The position numbers and the translations under genes were made by a program. Positions 27,001 through 35,430 of a DNA stretch of 64,000 bases are shown one piece after another. Location: NCBI GenBank assembly GCA_029339505.1, contig JAQISU010000164.1, positions 868,001-932,000 on the forward strand, in the 5' to 3' direction. The notes under the pieces were generated by a model that did no database searches, was not told the DNA's origin, and saw only the letters and a list, made by a program, of their open reading frames with translations. The stretch is from Unio delphinus (taxonomy: Eukaryota > Mollusca > Bivalvia > Unionida > Unionidae). Numbering within the stretch: the stretch's first letter is position 1; each line of letters opens with the position of its first letter.

Positions 27001-30000
27001 ATAATACAGTTTGGTAGGCCATGTGTTTGAGATCCCTGCCTTATACAACTTTAAGTATTTCACAATAAAATGCTATAATTCTAAGTCAAAATACCTTAAA
27101 CTCTGAAGAAATATTGCTTCCTATTTACTGAATTTAATCAACAGAATCTGTTCTTCACACCATACAAATTGTTGTGTAAATTAGAGTATAATAGTTGCTC
27201 TTTTCCTATTTGAATGTGCGGAATCATGAACTACAAATTGACAATCAAATCAAATGACATTTGAATGCTGGTACGAGTAAAATGAAGAAAAAAAACTTGC
27301 TTTTTTAAGCGAAGAATTTGTTCAACTATTTAGACAAAACTTCTTCAATGCACAGTTACTGTGTCCATCAACTATACAAGAATTACATTAGTTTTACCAT
27401 ATATACTTGAGACTCAAGTTAATTCAAATTTATCTACTGCTGCCAAGTTTTTATCTGACTATTGCATCTTAATGGACATGCAATGGGAAAGACAGTCGTA
27501 ATATTACAACCGATTAATATGTGCATATATTTAAAACTGGGCAACAGAGTCTTGTAGTCAAAGCCCTGCTATACAACTAGTATCTACTGTTAATGGATTC
27601 AAAAAGTATATTTACAATGATGCACAATTAATAAAATGGCTGTCTACATAAAGTCAAAATTAAACTTTGACATTGATATTCGCATAGCTAGCGAGAAATC
27701 CAATGCTAAATTTTGAACTGCACAGTCACTTATTTTTTAAAAATCAACATTACCAAAATGCTTTGCAGGGAAACCATGTATTTCAGTAAAGTTGTTTGAT
27801 GGGCAATCATGCATATGAGAACTTGTCTGCTAGTCAAGTTGTTAGATGGGCAAGCAAGCATTCAAGAACTTGTCTGCCCATGTATTGCATTCACAGCTGG
27901 ATCACATTTCAATAAACCTTTTAATGTTAAAATTCAAAACAACCAATAAAACCATAAAAGTGAATTTATTTAACACAGAATATTTATAAAATGTACAAGT
28001 ACTAAATGGTCAAGACCAAAAAAATCTAATATAATAATACTTTATGCCAAGAAATATACAAGAGCAAAAATGTTGTACATATGGGGAAATGGATTCTAGT
28101 CTACCTACTTTTTAAGAAAATGAAAACCTAAAACCATTTTCAATTAACTAACTTACCTCATAATACTAGAGAGACATGAAAGAGAGTCACAATGCATGTA
28201 TAATGCAATTTATACAATATACAAGTACTAAATGTTAAATAGAAAAAAAAATCTAAAATAATCAAAATTTATGCCAAGAAATATACAAGAGTGAAAAGGT
28301 TGTACATTAAGAGGAAATGGATTCTAGTCAACCTACTTTCTAAGAAAATGAAAACCTAAAACCATTGTCAATGAACTAACTTACCTCATAACAGTCATGA
28401 AAAAAGTCATAATGCATGTATGCAGTTAAATAGTTCATTAACTTCTAAAAAACAATCAATATTCATAACTGATTATACAACTTTGGCATAAAATTAATTT
28501 CAAAGATTTTATTATACTTTTTGGATTCATAAACAAAGTTCATAAATAAAAAGAGTAGTCAACATCAAGAATACAATATTAGTCAATGATCATAATACCA
28601 AGGCTTGCACATTTTTTTTTGGTGTTAAGACTGTGTTCAACATTTAAAGTTAACATGCAACCTAATGCCATGAACATTACAATATTTTCATGAGAATGGT
28701 GGTCATTAAATAACAACCTTTTTGTTATTTCAATATTTTATTTTAAATGAGTCGGTAATCAAAATATAACCCGACAGTTCAAATGCATCATTAGGAATTC
28801 ATTCAGCCATGGGGTGTGACTGCCTAACTGTTTTGATAAATGGGTGCAACCACTTCAATAGTTTCATACAAATTTTAAAACAGGAGTGTATTTTCATAAT
28901 GATCTCTACAAATATCTGCTGTTCATTTATAAAGAATATTTTGGTGAAATTATGCAGCATTCATTCCTTTCCTGACTGAAATTTCTGCAGTGGCTCTGTG
29001 GTCAGCAAGCCTCATACACAACCAACAGGATCTGGGTTAAAACCCTAATATCCCACCAGATTGCATAGGCTACTATATAATTCATGCCTGAGAAAAGCAC
29101 TCAACTCCATTACCACTAAATAACTTCCATGGGATTTTGTGTCATAAAACACATCAATAACCTGGGGGCCATATAGAAGGTGTAATCATATCTGCTCCAC
29201 CTCCCTTGCTATGCCCGTGCATTACTATGATGGCTTTAAGTTATGAATTAGGCTTTCATTTAACTCTTAGTTTCAGCTTTATATCCTTTAATCAATGAAA
29301 ATTTGTATCAGACTTTACATTTGTATATTCCAAGCACAATCAGCTTTTAATGTTACAGGTTTAAATTAAGCATATTTGCCATGATGCACGCTGAACAAAA
29401 TGGGCTGTGTACATAAACTGAAAATTAACAGGACTTTTGTGGATGGCATATTCCTAACCTATGTTAAACATACCAGGTTTAATAATCCTCAAGGTATCTT
29501 GCCTGCTTTTTATTTATTTATAGAAAATATAGTTTTCATATTTCAATCAATAACTTGACCTTCTGACCCCATAAATCAACAGAGTTCTTCCTTACTTCAT
29601 GTGCAAGTAATAACACAAAGTTTGGTAATTAGGTGGTGAAATACTCAAGTTATTATGCAAAATTTTCTTCTTTCAGTCAGTGACCATTGCCAGTGTTTCT
29701 GATCCCTAAATCAATTGAATTTGTCCTAATCACAAATGGAAGCCACCCACAAAGTTTGGTAACTGTAGATGGCAGACAAGTCACTGCGTGGAAACAAAGT
29801 GGGTGACAGATTAGGGTGAAACCATTTATCTGTGCCATGTATTGATACACAGCCTACAATATGATACATTATGGACATATATGCTTTGATAGTCTTTCCA
29901 CCTTTCAAACAGACTACCTATTTGTTGTCACTGTCTTATTCAGTGTTTTAGGTCAGGCTCCATTTGATCAGCTGCTTTAGCCATAATGTTCACTGGCATC

Positions 30001-31449
30001 GATGCTTAAAGAACATCTTCCTACCAATTGTATTTGTGACTTAAACTAGGAACAAAGTTATCAAAACAAAAGAAATAATGCAATTTCCTTGTGCAAATCA
30101 AATCTCATCTAGAACAAGTCTGGGAGTGGGATACATATGACAAAATCCATCACAATGTACTTCCTGCACAGAAACAAATAAAAATAAAAACTTTGCATAA
30201 AAGTAGTACAAATGAGTCAAATACTTCATTATACATCACATGTGAAACACATTTAAAATGTCTCCTTTATGTTGAACATGATGCTGGGCTAAGATATTAG
30301 CATGGGTAATGGGGTGGGGTGGGGGGTAAGAGATTATGAACAATGTCACTTGTATCAATTTGTAAAAGATGGGCAATTATTCTCAGCAGTCTTTTTAATT
30401 TAACTAACAGAAATGAGTGCCTGTGCCAACCACAGGTATCTCTGATGAACTCTCAATTTCAAGAATAACGAGGCAAAATTACTAATGATTGCTGAAGATA
30501 AAACAAGTTGCATACTGTATCAAAATCATGTTGTATAAATTCTCTATATCCTGTATCAATGTATAATGATATAGCAAAAGTCTTGATGCATCATTTCAAC
30601 ACTAGTATGGCCAACTTCATGCCATAAAAAGGCATAATATGATCAATCCAATTAAATACAGGAAATAAGTTCATTTTCACAAAATTTGCAAGAGAACAAA
30701 TACCAAATTTAAAATAAAGGACGAATCACTTTATTACATGTAAATGCAATCAAGAATCCAAGACCATCCAGTCTCTAGTGAGTGTAGTGATGAATACTAA
30801 TAACACACATTACTTTAAAAAAAAAAAATAACTACAGAACCCTGCTGAATTTGTTTTAATTGTAGCAACTGCATCACTGAGTGACAAATAATATTAATTG
30901 GGAAGAATTGGACATATGAAAATTGTAGTCTGGGTTTGTGGAATTAATCTCAGGGTTTGTAACGTTTTTATGTCACTAGCCCTGGATCCATGTCCCCAAA
31001 AAATTTTCTTACCAATGAATGACTACATTTTGTGCATTGTTATAATCATTGTTGCTTTCATTTTTTATCGGAAGGAGGGTAGGTTTCAAAAAACGAGGGT
31101 GAACGAAAACATGACAACGTCGACGTACAATGAAATCAATATTCATTTGTATTGTTTTAGGAGGAAAGGATGCTAGTTTCGGTCAACTCGTAACTTATAA
31201 AAATGATGCTTTTGGCCATTGCCATGTAATTTTGTGACAGCGGTAAAACAATATTCGACCTTTATCCACGACGGTGACCACTACAAGCAATGACAGTGGC
31301 CATAATCAACATTATTGATCTGATTGCTCCTGTAACTGTCAGTGTCAACTTACTTCATTATCCTTGTGATTCCGAATGCCCCGAACAAGGTCCTGCATGT
31401 TTTTATCCAGAACCCTTTCCAGGGTCCCTTTCATTTTTTTCAGCGCCAT
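5203..31449 (-). CDS. AP3D1: AP-3 complex subunit delta, N-terminal part (9 coding exons; gene continues off the left edge)
   Basis: Large delta-adaptin of the AP-3 coat, which sorts cargo from endosomes/TGN to lysosomes and related organelles. Coding exons on the minus strand: 31449-31354, 21390-21295, 19098-19018, 15015-14935, 14289-14182, 12888-12759, 12232-12093, 10924-10851 and 5252-5203. Every inner junction is AG/GT, and the exons join in one open frame of 856 nt. The protein begins MALKKMKGTLERVLDKNMQD and keeps signature stretches of delta-adaptin: DLVRGIRNHK, AKYVAECIDEIKQEL, LQMLGYDISWAAFNIIEVMS, RPYLRKKAVLIMYKVFLK, NNWVLIKIIKL, and TSAMSLLYEC. This is the start of the alpha-solenoid (adaptin N) trunk. 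Human delta is about 1,150 residues, so about a quarter is here. Intron 1 is about 10 kb and intron 8 about 5.6 kb; most introns carry transposons. I found no further exon between 1 and 5202. Family identity is from recalled conserved motifs, not a search. Confidence 0.95.
5716..5775 (-). repeat. 3' end fragment of family B SINE with adjacent (GT)n
   Basis: 'AACACAGCTTTAACAATTTT' and the following CTGTCTGCAGTG match the 3' end of the copies at 25455 and 36186. A short (GT)n run lies immediately outside the 3' end at about 5698-5714. Confidence 0.55.
5773..6205. repeat. Direct duplication of about 100 bp, copies about 330 bp apart
   Basis: Copies at about 5773-5876 and 6106-6205 share 'AATGTTTCTATGCATTGCAA' and the flanking CTATTTGCTTAAAAGCAT..ATAGAAGGATTTTTC, with scattered differences. 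The left copy abuts the family B SINE fragment. Origin unclear: either a segmental duplication or an unrecognised repeat. Confidence 0.6.
6782..7141 (+). pseudogene. Tigger/POGK-like transposase N-terminal DNA-binding domain fragment
   Basis: From the ATG at 6782 the open frame runs to 7141. It contains KSYTANFKLEVVKVMEEKGG, a later AHRKYGVSEKCVQDWHKAKD, a lysine-rich linker, and EDKLEEYVLTKRAACRG. This follows the pattern of the Brinker-type (BrkDBD) helix-turn-helix plus CENP-B-like region of pogo/Tigger transposases and the host gene POGK. The catalytic DDE domain is missing; the frame ends about 120 codons in. It lies in AP3D1 intron 8. I could not define inverted repeats, so this is probably an old relic. 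It may instead be a single exon of an unrecognised domesticated gene. Confidence 0.7.
7400..8345 (-). pseudogene. L1-like non-LTR retrotransposon ORF2 fragment (endonuclease C-terminus to pre-RT region)
   Basis: The clearest part is an open frame at 8168-7791 with RLDYFLVSDDI, YKTDHSAVVLSV and RGKEYWKFNAYLL. This is the end of an APE-type endonuclease (RLDYFLVS, DHSAV) followed by the conserved GxWKFN region of L1/Tx1-type ORF2. Upstream (8345-8168) the same strand still reads DLKMYTWR-like sequence but with stops. Downstream (7790-7400) traces such as RWYEFEG and KYFLNLE survive in shifted frames. Dead copy in AP3D1 intron 8. No RT domain or poly-A tail seen. Confidence 0.8.
8864..10587. mobile_element. 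Tigger/pogo-type DNA transposon, non-autonomous
   Basis: 1,724 bp between near-perfect terminal inverted repeats: left CAGTGGGACCCCGCTATAAC, and the right end carries its reverse complement. TA dinucleotides flank both ends (8862-8863 and 10588-10589), as for Tc1/mariner superfamily insertions. No transposase recognised; an 80-codon frame at 9329-9087 (minus) has no family features I know. In AP3D1 intron 8. Confidence 0.85.
11060..11633. mobile_element. hAT-like MITE
   Basis: A perfect 17-bp terminal inverted repeat, GCAGACCTGCCAACCCT, at both ends of a 574-bp non-coding element in AP3D1 intron 7. The end sequence (TGCCAAC) resembles hAT MITEs, but no clear 8-bp target duplication is visible, so the superfamily is inferred. 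Confidence 0.7.
12960..14181. other. AP3D1 intron 5 body, nothing recognised
   Basis: Unique-looking AT-rich intron sequence. No inverted or tandem repeats of note and no coding similarity. Confidence 0.4.
15161..15378. mobile_element. piggyBac-type MITE
   Basis: 218 bp flanked by TTAA on both sides (15157-15160 and 15379-15382). Ends are CCCTTTGAACCC and, inverted, CCCTTTTAACCC. The interior has three diverged copies of a short palindromic motif of type GGCCGGTATACCGGCC, with the later copies followed by TCGGGT. In AP3D1 intron 3. Confidence 0.85.
16117..17063 (+). mobile_element. hAT transposon deletion derivative with 8-bp target duplication
   Basis: 947 bp flanked by perfect direct repeats GTATAAAA (16109-16116 and 17064-17071). 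The termini are TAGGGTTGTTAA and inverted TAGGGATGTTAA, followed by dense CGATTATCG-type subterminal motifs on both sides. It carries the BED-finger fragment at 16516-16897. Inserted in the piggyBac pseudogene, so it is the youngest layer. Confidence 0.93.
16516..16897 (+). CDS. hAT transposase N-terminal fragment (BED zinc finger)
   Basis: The frame opens MAGRINKTDVWENFEK and continues into a BED-type zinc finger: CKLC, then GLHAHLCSKHPG. It is followed by the hAT N-terminal block FVAENMLPISIVESNSFRDL and YRPPCRQTM. This order (BED finger, then the 'mlPisiVe..gF..L' region) is typical of ZBED/hAT transposases. The RNase-H catalytic core is missing, and the frame runs into sequence with a possible splice donor (GTATGT near 16899). 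Intact as far as it goes, with no internal stop, so either a recent deletion derivative or the first exon of one. Confidence 0.8.
17072..17560 (-). pseudogene. piggyBac transposase N-terminal pseudogene
   Basis: Minus-strand frame from an ATG at 17560. An acidic, low-complexity N-terminus (MSDFKGFIARNIEEF, then a DIDVSS-type run) leads to PPAQWSGDLA and then to FLNFYPEFMVEKLVKETNDF. This matches the start of the piggyBac DDE domain, where a Phe-rich segment precedes an invariant ETN. Four in-frame stops are visible: one after four codons, two close together around 17400-17435, and one after SEM at 17160. The frame is cut by the hAT element, and no catalytic region follows. Confidence 0.8.
17990..18033. 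repeat. (TA)n microsatellite
   Basis: About 22 uninterrupted AT/TA units in AP3D1 intron 3, just right of the nested transposons. Confidence 0.95.
18382..18855. mobile_element. hAT MITE with perfect 8-bp target duplication
   Basis: 474 bp flanked by ATAAATAT on each side (18374-18381 and 18856-18863). The termini are TAGGGCATAAC inverted at both ends. Subterminal regions are rich in TCCGATTCCGGA-like motifs. No transposase. In AP3D1 intron 3. Confidence 0.93.
19120..21280. other. AP3D1 intron 2, no feature recognised
   Basis: Short open frames here lack family features or splice support. AT-rich unique sequence apart from short homopolymers. Confidence 0.4.
21530..21850 (+). repeat. Family A SINE, diverged, with a second 3' half in tandem
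   Basis: On the plus strand: a decayed head, TTGCCAGTAGTTTCC, a 'GGATCAGTGGTTTTC'-like body, and the tail GTGCTGAAAAATGGTGTTAA at about 21720-21740. A second body and tail follow at once (GGGTCAGTGGTTCTTAC, then GTGCTGATAAATGGCATTAA). In AP3D1 intron 1. Confidence 0.6.
22426..23096 (-). mobile_element. hAT element (ZNF862-like), internally deleted
   Basis: 671 bp with GTGATACA on the left (22418-22425) and GTGATACC on the right (23097-23104), a 7/8 target duplication. The ends are ACTGGGTTAGAAAC and inverted CCAGGGTTCGAAAC. Subterminal GCGGACTAAC motifs occur in inverted orientation. Contains the zinc-finger pseudogene below. In AP3D1 intron 1. Confidence 0.8.
22524..22790 (-). pseudogene. 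TTF-type zinc finger start of a ZNF862-like hAT transposase
   Basis: The minus strand reads a basic leader, one TAG stop after a run of charged residues, then NRTFLEKWKSGRPWLNF and MFCSICKEH. The 'FlekWk.GRPWL ... MfCsiCk' pattern is the TTF-type zinc finger that begins ZNF862/KRAB-hAT-like transposases. The remaining domains are absent. The plus-strand open frame over the same bases is a shadow. Confidence 0.75.
23295..23460 (-). repeat. Family A SINE, partial
   Basis: The minus strand has 'GAGTGGACTAAAGCACTCGC', the tRNA-like head, then a GTTTGAGTCTAG box and GAGAAAGCTTGCCAATAGCT. 3' tail not recognisable. Confidence 0.65.
23945..24900 (-). repeat. Family A SINE interrupted by a hAT element
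   Basis: The head and body at 24716-24900 and the tail at 23945-24012 form one SINE once the hAT at 24013-24715 and one copy of its GCATCCAG duplication are removed. The head shows GTCTAAAGTGGT and the B-box-like GTTCAAGTCTA. The tail reads CTGAAAAATAGGATCAAACT, where other copies have a GGCGTTAAAC-type end. Confidence 0.85.
24013..24715. mobile_element. hAT non-autonomous element, copy 1 of the 0.7-kb family
   Basis: 703 bp with perfect GCATCCAG duplications (24005-24012 and 24716-24723). The ends start TAGTGTTGTTCCGATC, and the inverted right end starts TAGTGATGGGAATC. Subterminal CGATTATAATCGAT palindromes lie at both ends. A second copy is at 53663-54366, similar throughout. No transposase. 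Confidence 0.93.
24943..25180. repeat. Microsatellites (AC)n and (TATG)n
   Basis: (AC)n at about 24943-24966, next to the head of the SINE. A pure (TATG)n tract runs from about 25083 to 25140, decaying into ATGC/TATG variants to about 25180. The long repeat-peptide frames here are artefacts. Confidence 0.95.
25430..25762 (-). repeat. Family B tRNA-derived SINE with (GT)n at its 3' end
   Basis: The minus strand has a tRNA-like head with A-box-like GTGGCCCAGTGATTAGAAC and B-box-like GGGTTTGAACCCTGG, then GAGTCATACC, a GGTTAGCATTAGGACTGGTC core and a 3' end AATTGTTAAAGCTTCATTAA. It is followed by (AC)n on the same strand (25430-25452 as GT on plus). Nearly full length. In AP3D1 intron 1. Confidence 0.85.
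26614..26713. repeat. Two tandem copies of a 49-bp unit
   Basis: The units begin TTTAATCATACACAAGGGCA (26614) and TTCTAATCATACACAAGGAC (26663); both end in AAAAGTTC. A handful of substitutions separate them. Confidence 0.8.
26925..27043. mobile_element. Possible hAT (Charlie-like) end
   Basis: The minus strand from 27043 reads GGCAGGGATCTCAAACACAT then GGCC, resembling the conserved hAT/Charlie terminus CAGGGRTCTCAAAC..GGCC. The other end was not found, so this may be a lone end. Confidence 0.35.
27983..28427. repeat. Tandem duplication of about 220 bp
   Basis: Copies at about 27983-28208 and 28209-28427. Shared blocks include ATGCCAAGAAATATACAAGA, GGAAATGGATTCTAGTC and CTAACTTACCTCATAA, with substitutions and small indels. 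In AP3D1 intron 1. No coding content. Confidence 0.85.
29003..29165 (+). repeat. Possible third tRNA-derived SINE remnant
   Basis: GTGGCTCTGTGGTCAGCAAG looks like a tRNA A-box region, and ATCTGGGTTAAAACCCTAAT a B-box region about 40 bases later. It ends in GTCATAAAACACATC. Only one copy in the window, so the call is weak. Confidence 0.35.
29540..29790. repeat. Degenerate internal direct repeat, interspersed-repeat-like
   Basis: CCTTCTGACCCCATAAATCA, later ACAAAGTTTGGTAATTAGG, then a second round with CTGATCCCTAAATCAATTG and ACAAAGTTTGGTAACTGTAG. Two diverged units of about 130 bp; the class is unknown to me. Confidence 0.45.
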
Positions 31450-32280
31450 ACTTAAGGTTTTATACCGTTCGGACTTTAACCATTACAGATGTTCTGAAAA
31501 AAAGACGTCGAAATAATTATCTCAGATGCCAAAGTAGGTGTCACTTAAACATACAAATCCAACATGGCTTCAGCTTTGATCATGTGACTAGTTGACGTGT
31601 AACCTATATTTCCGCCACAACAGCTGCTTGATTCCGGACCTATTACGAGGAAAGCGCATGAAACAGAGCTAATCCACACATTAATGTATTTCTTGTTTAT
31701 ATTCTCATACAGTAATTGCCTTAATTTTTACAATTTTTTTAGCACAAGAATTCTGCTCTATTATGTAAGTCCATTTTCAAGATTAATTACACGTTAAACG
31801 GCATACAAATATAATTTTAAATTAGAAAAATATTACGAACCCTATGCTTCATCTGTTTGGACTACAATAGTTCCGAACCGGTAAGGCAAACATGTAGTGG
31901 TCAGCTATCAAGCTTTACGGATGGAAATACAACACAATTAATTTTACTATATGGTCTCTGCATTTATTTCTCAGTACTGGCCTTTCCACCATGTGGCAAT
32001 CGATACAAATCAATATGTTAATCAAAAATACCTTAAAAGATCACTTCACGGTGAAGTTCTTGTAAAAAGTTCACTGGCATTTTTTTTTAGAGGCTGCACT
32101 ATAAACAGATCAGCATGTAAACAGAACACATAAATTCACTTCCGAATCATACCCAAGGCCTTATTGCTCACTGTGCACTGTCGCCGAAATACACAGAGAC
32201 AACCCCTCCCTGAGCTCATATTTTAAAGAATAAATAATTACCTTTAAATCTCTACTAAAAATGCATAAATCTAACTCATC
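31450..32280 (-). promoter_or_regulatory. 5' flank of AP3D1 (presumed promoter and 5' UTR)
   Basis: Sequence directly upstream of the AP3D1 ATG. It is locally richer in CpG (for example around 31595-31660) than the rest of the window. No TATA box or transcription start can be fixed from sequence, so this is a positional inference only. Confidence 0.35.
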
Positions 32281-32823
32281 TATCACCACCTAAATGAGAG
32301 AGGAAAAATATGTTCTAAACTAGACTAGAACTACATTCAGGGTACTGAACTTGAAGTACTAAATGTGATGCAATTCCAGATGTAAGCCAGAAGATAGTTA
32401 AAGGTGAAATAGGGTGGAGGGGGCACGTGTCTCTGCGTGCTGTTGAACAAATGAATATTATTGTCTTTACATTTTTAAGGTCTTTTACTGTTGGTCTGCA
32501 TTCTTTATCTTCCTTTTTTTTGTTGGCTGTAATTTCAGAGGAAGCTCATACATGGATTTTGCAGAATGGACTAAGATCAAGAGTGTTGGATAAATTTAAT
32601 AAATAACGATGGTTGGTTTTTCGTTAATGCAGTACAATTTTTTTTAAAAATATGAAGTGATCATGTAGAGAGACCACCCAAAAGCAGCTTAGACAGACAT
32701 AGTAATTTGTTTAAACTGTGTCCAGTAAATATTGGTTTTTATATTATTATCAAAATGGATTTGCTATATCTGTAAATTTCCATGAAAATTAAAGAAAATG
32801 GCAGATATATATATATATATATA

Positions 32824-33331
32824 CAGTGGAGCCTCATTAATCCGGACACATTCATTCCCAGTTGATATGTCTGGAATAACGAGTTTTCTGGATGATTGAA
32901 TCATGCACATTTTTTGTATTTTACGATATCATCACACCATATATATGTACATGTATATTCTAGCTTTAAATTTAATGTACTGTAAAAATACAACTTTTTT
33001 TTTTGGGGGGGGGGACCAGACAGATGCCCCTCCCCCTATTTAAAAAACTGTAAAAAAAAGTTTTTATGTACGAGTGTATCCCCCAGATTTGTAGTTTTTG
33101 TGTTCTTTTAAGAAATTCCATTTAATTTAACCTAACCTTAAGTTTATCCCATCGGGATTATATAAAAATAGGAGGATATTTGGTCCCTAGTGTTTTCTTT
33201 GAAGAGGTTTCCCGAGCACTAAGGCCCATCATGGATTTCCTGTCTTCTTTATTTTCCTAAAGTCAACCCAGGCTAGGGGTTCCCTATATCCTGTGTCTGT
33301 TATTTGTGTTGTGCTATTTGTATGTTGCTAT

Positions 33332-33362
<31 letters not shown>

Positions 33363-34662
33363 GTGTATCTTGTAAGGATAGCCTTTTCTGTATAAAATTT
33401 CCCCATTGTTTGAACATATAAAGATCCCTAAACGATCTTCATTTGCTTTTATATAGTTTTTTTTTTTTCCAAAGAAAGTTTATTTTAAGTTTTTGAATTT
33501 GGTACAAAGCATGGTGTACTAAGTTTAATTTAATTAAAAAACATAACGAATACAAATTGTTATCTCGCAGTTTAATGCGTTATGGTAAACTAAGAAAATC
33601 CAGTAATTTGTATAAGTCGTATTTTACAGCTGTTACAATGATGAGTTTAAAGTTGTTTTTCCTGCGTTTATCGTGGTATAAACTGTCAGTTGCCAACTCA
33701 CACCGCAAATAACACCCGAAGGGCATAATGTAAGCTGTGTGAGTCGGCAACTGACAGTTTATACCACGATAAACGCAGAAAAATACAACAACGACAAAAT
33801 CTTAGAAATGAAATTTCAATTGTTAGCTATGTTATTTTGTTTCCATCATTAAGAAACATAACTCTTAATTGATCGTAGTAATATATGTTTTAGTGTATTT
33901 TTTTAATGTAGCTATTTATATCTCTTGGGATTGTTCTGCTTGATCGTAATAAAGTCATTATAATACCAGTCCTTGATTCAAAGGAAGACTATGTATGGAA
34001 TCTGAACACTGCTACCGTGATTTTGATATTTTAGCTTAATGGACACGTGTATTCAAAGTGGAGCTCAATATTTAAAGTCACGATTCATGACCAAGAATGA
34101 TTTTTTATTCGGACATGAAGCCCTATACTGTCATCACCTTAAATCAGTCAACTTTGCTTGTACAGCCATCAATAAACTGTGATTTTGTTACATACAATTG
34201 TTAAACAACAAAGAGGCTTAATCTATTTACCATATTTTATGTAAAAAGGCGTGGACAATTTGATCCGAGTGTGTTTATATAATTATTAACAACTCCGTCG
34301 CCGACTAGCTAAAACAGACATTGCTTATACAATCGCTGGTTACAATATGGTTAATTTTCTTAGTTATTGATAGTGGCCATAGATACTCAAGGGCTTCACT
34401 ATTGTGTTTCATGTATTATTCTACTGAATGTATTTTCATATACGATTTTTCGAATTTTCTTATTTTTTGACAAATTATTTCCGGATTATCGAGAAAAGTT
34501 TTAATGTAATTTTACACTTTGGTCCCCGATTTCGATTTCTGGATCCAGAACATGGATTTCTGAATTAACGGAGCAAATTAACGTTTAGGAATTCCGTTCC
34601 AGTTGAATTATGTCCAGATAGCGAGGTTTCCGGATAACGGAGTCCTGTTTAACGAGGCTCCA

Positions 34663-34665
<3 letters not shown>
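32824..34665. mobile_element. Tigger/pogo-type DNA transposon, no transposase, inserted in a (TA)n tract
   Basis: 1,842 bp. The left end is CAGTGGAGCCTCATTAATCC and the inverted right end CAGTGGAGCCTCGTTAAACA; 18 of the first 20 bases agree. Several CCGGATAAC/CGAG motifs repeat inside each end. (TA)n runs lie outside both ends (32804-32823 and 34668-34757). The interior is AT-rich with no long open frame, and includes a (TA)n at 33340-33361 and the foldback at 33662-33778. Confidence 0.85.
33662..33778. repeat. 42-bp near-perfect inverted repeat (foldback hairpin)
   Basis: The left arm 33662-33703 (CTGCGTTTATCGTGGTATAA...) pairs with the right arm 33737-33778 at 41 of 42 positions across a 33-base loop. 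T-runs and A-runs extend the stem outside. Much less decayed than its host element. Confidence 0.95.

Positions 34666-34667
<2 letters not shown>

Positions 34668-34757
<90 letters not shown>
34668..34757. repeat. (TA)n microsatellite
   Basis: About 45 uninterrupted AT/TA units flanking the right end of the Tigger-type element. Confidence 0.97.
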
Positions 34758-34761
<4 letters not shown>

Positions 34762-35055
34762 GAAGAAAAATATATATCATTCAACAAAGATTTAATAGTT
34801 GATAGGTTTATGAAAAAATTAAAGTTAACACTAGTTAAACGTTACAGTAAGGTTTATAAGCAATATATGCACGTTTATATTCAAGGCATTCTATAGAAAA
34901 GCTGGCTACAACGTATTTACATATTTCAACAATTCATAGGCATGACAGAAAAGTACTTGAGAAAAGATATTTCCTGTGAATACCTGGATCGTTTTGATAC
35001 AACAGCTATTCTATATAAACTAAATTTTATCTAAGTACGGTAAGAAAGGGCAGGG

Positions 35056-35430
35056 TTAATAATTACGTAACAAATTAGCAAAAATCTGTAAAAATGGGCT
35101 ATGAGTTAATACATCCTGGTAAAAACATTTAGAGCGACGATGAAGATAGTGATTGGATAGAAGAAAATCAATTAAAACAGATGACGATAGCGATGCTAGT
35201 TGCACATCAGAAATGAATTTGGAGACTCCATTACAGGCGCTACACTTTAGCTCTAGGTAAAATATAAAATGCTTCATCAGAATTGCAAGCGGAGTTAGTA
35301 AATCATTACGGGCACAAGACAGCCTTTCTAAAACTGTTATCACTTTGAAAACACGTGTTTGAAATCTTCCACGCAACTGAAGACAAGTTTGGGACACATA
35401 GCTGCAAATGTTTTCGATAACGACTGGCAA
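35056..35430 (-). CDS. Unidentified open frame of 124 codons
   Basis: Open from the ATG at 35430 to a stop at 35056. The product is leucine- and serine-rich with six Cys, no signal peptide, and one moderately hydrophobic helix (LAILMKHFIFYLEL). It lies between AP3D1 and UTP23 with no neighbour of the same kind, and there is no visible family motif. A second minus-strand frame overlaps it at 35306-35518. It could be a chance frame, an exon or a transposon remnant; I do not recognise it. Confidence 0.2.
   Translation of the reverse strand: MPVVIENICSYVSQTCLQLRGRFQTRVFKVITVLERLSCARNDLLTPLAILMKHFIFYLELKCSACNGVSKFISDVQLASLSSSVLIDFLLSNHYLHRRSKCFYQDVLTHSPFLQIFANLLRNY

Noticed and set aside
29726..29908. 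60-codon minus-strand frame
   Set aside because: It overlaps an old interspersed repeat and shows no recognisable domain.
32220..32290. Possible upstream non-coding exon of AP3D1 (donor-like GGTAATT on the minus strand)
   Set aside because: Only a short donor-like match; no acceptor or transcript evidence can be seen.
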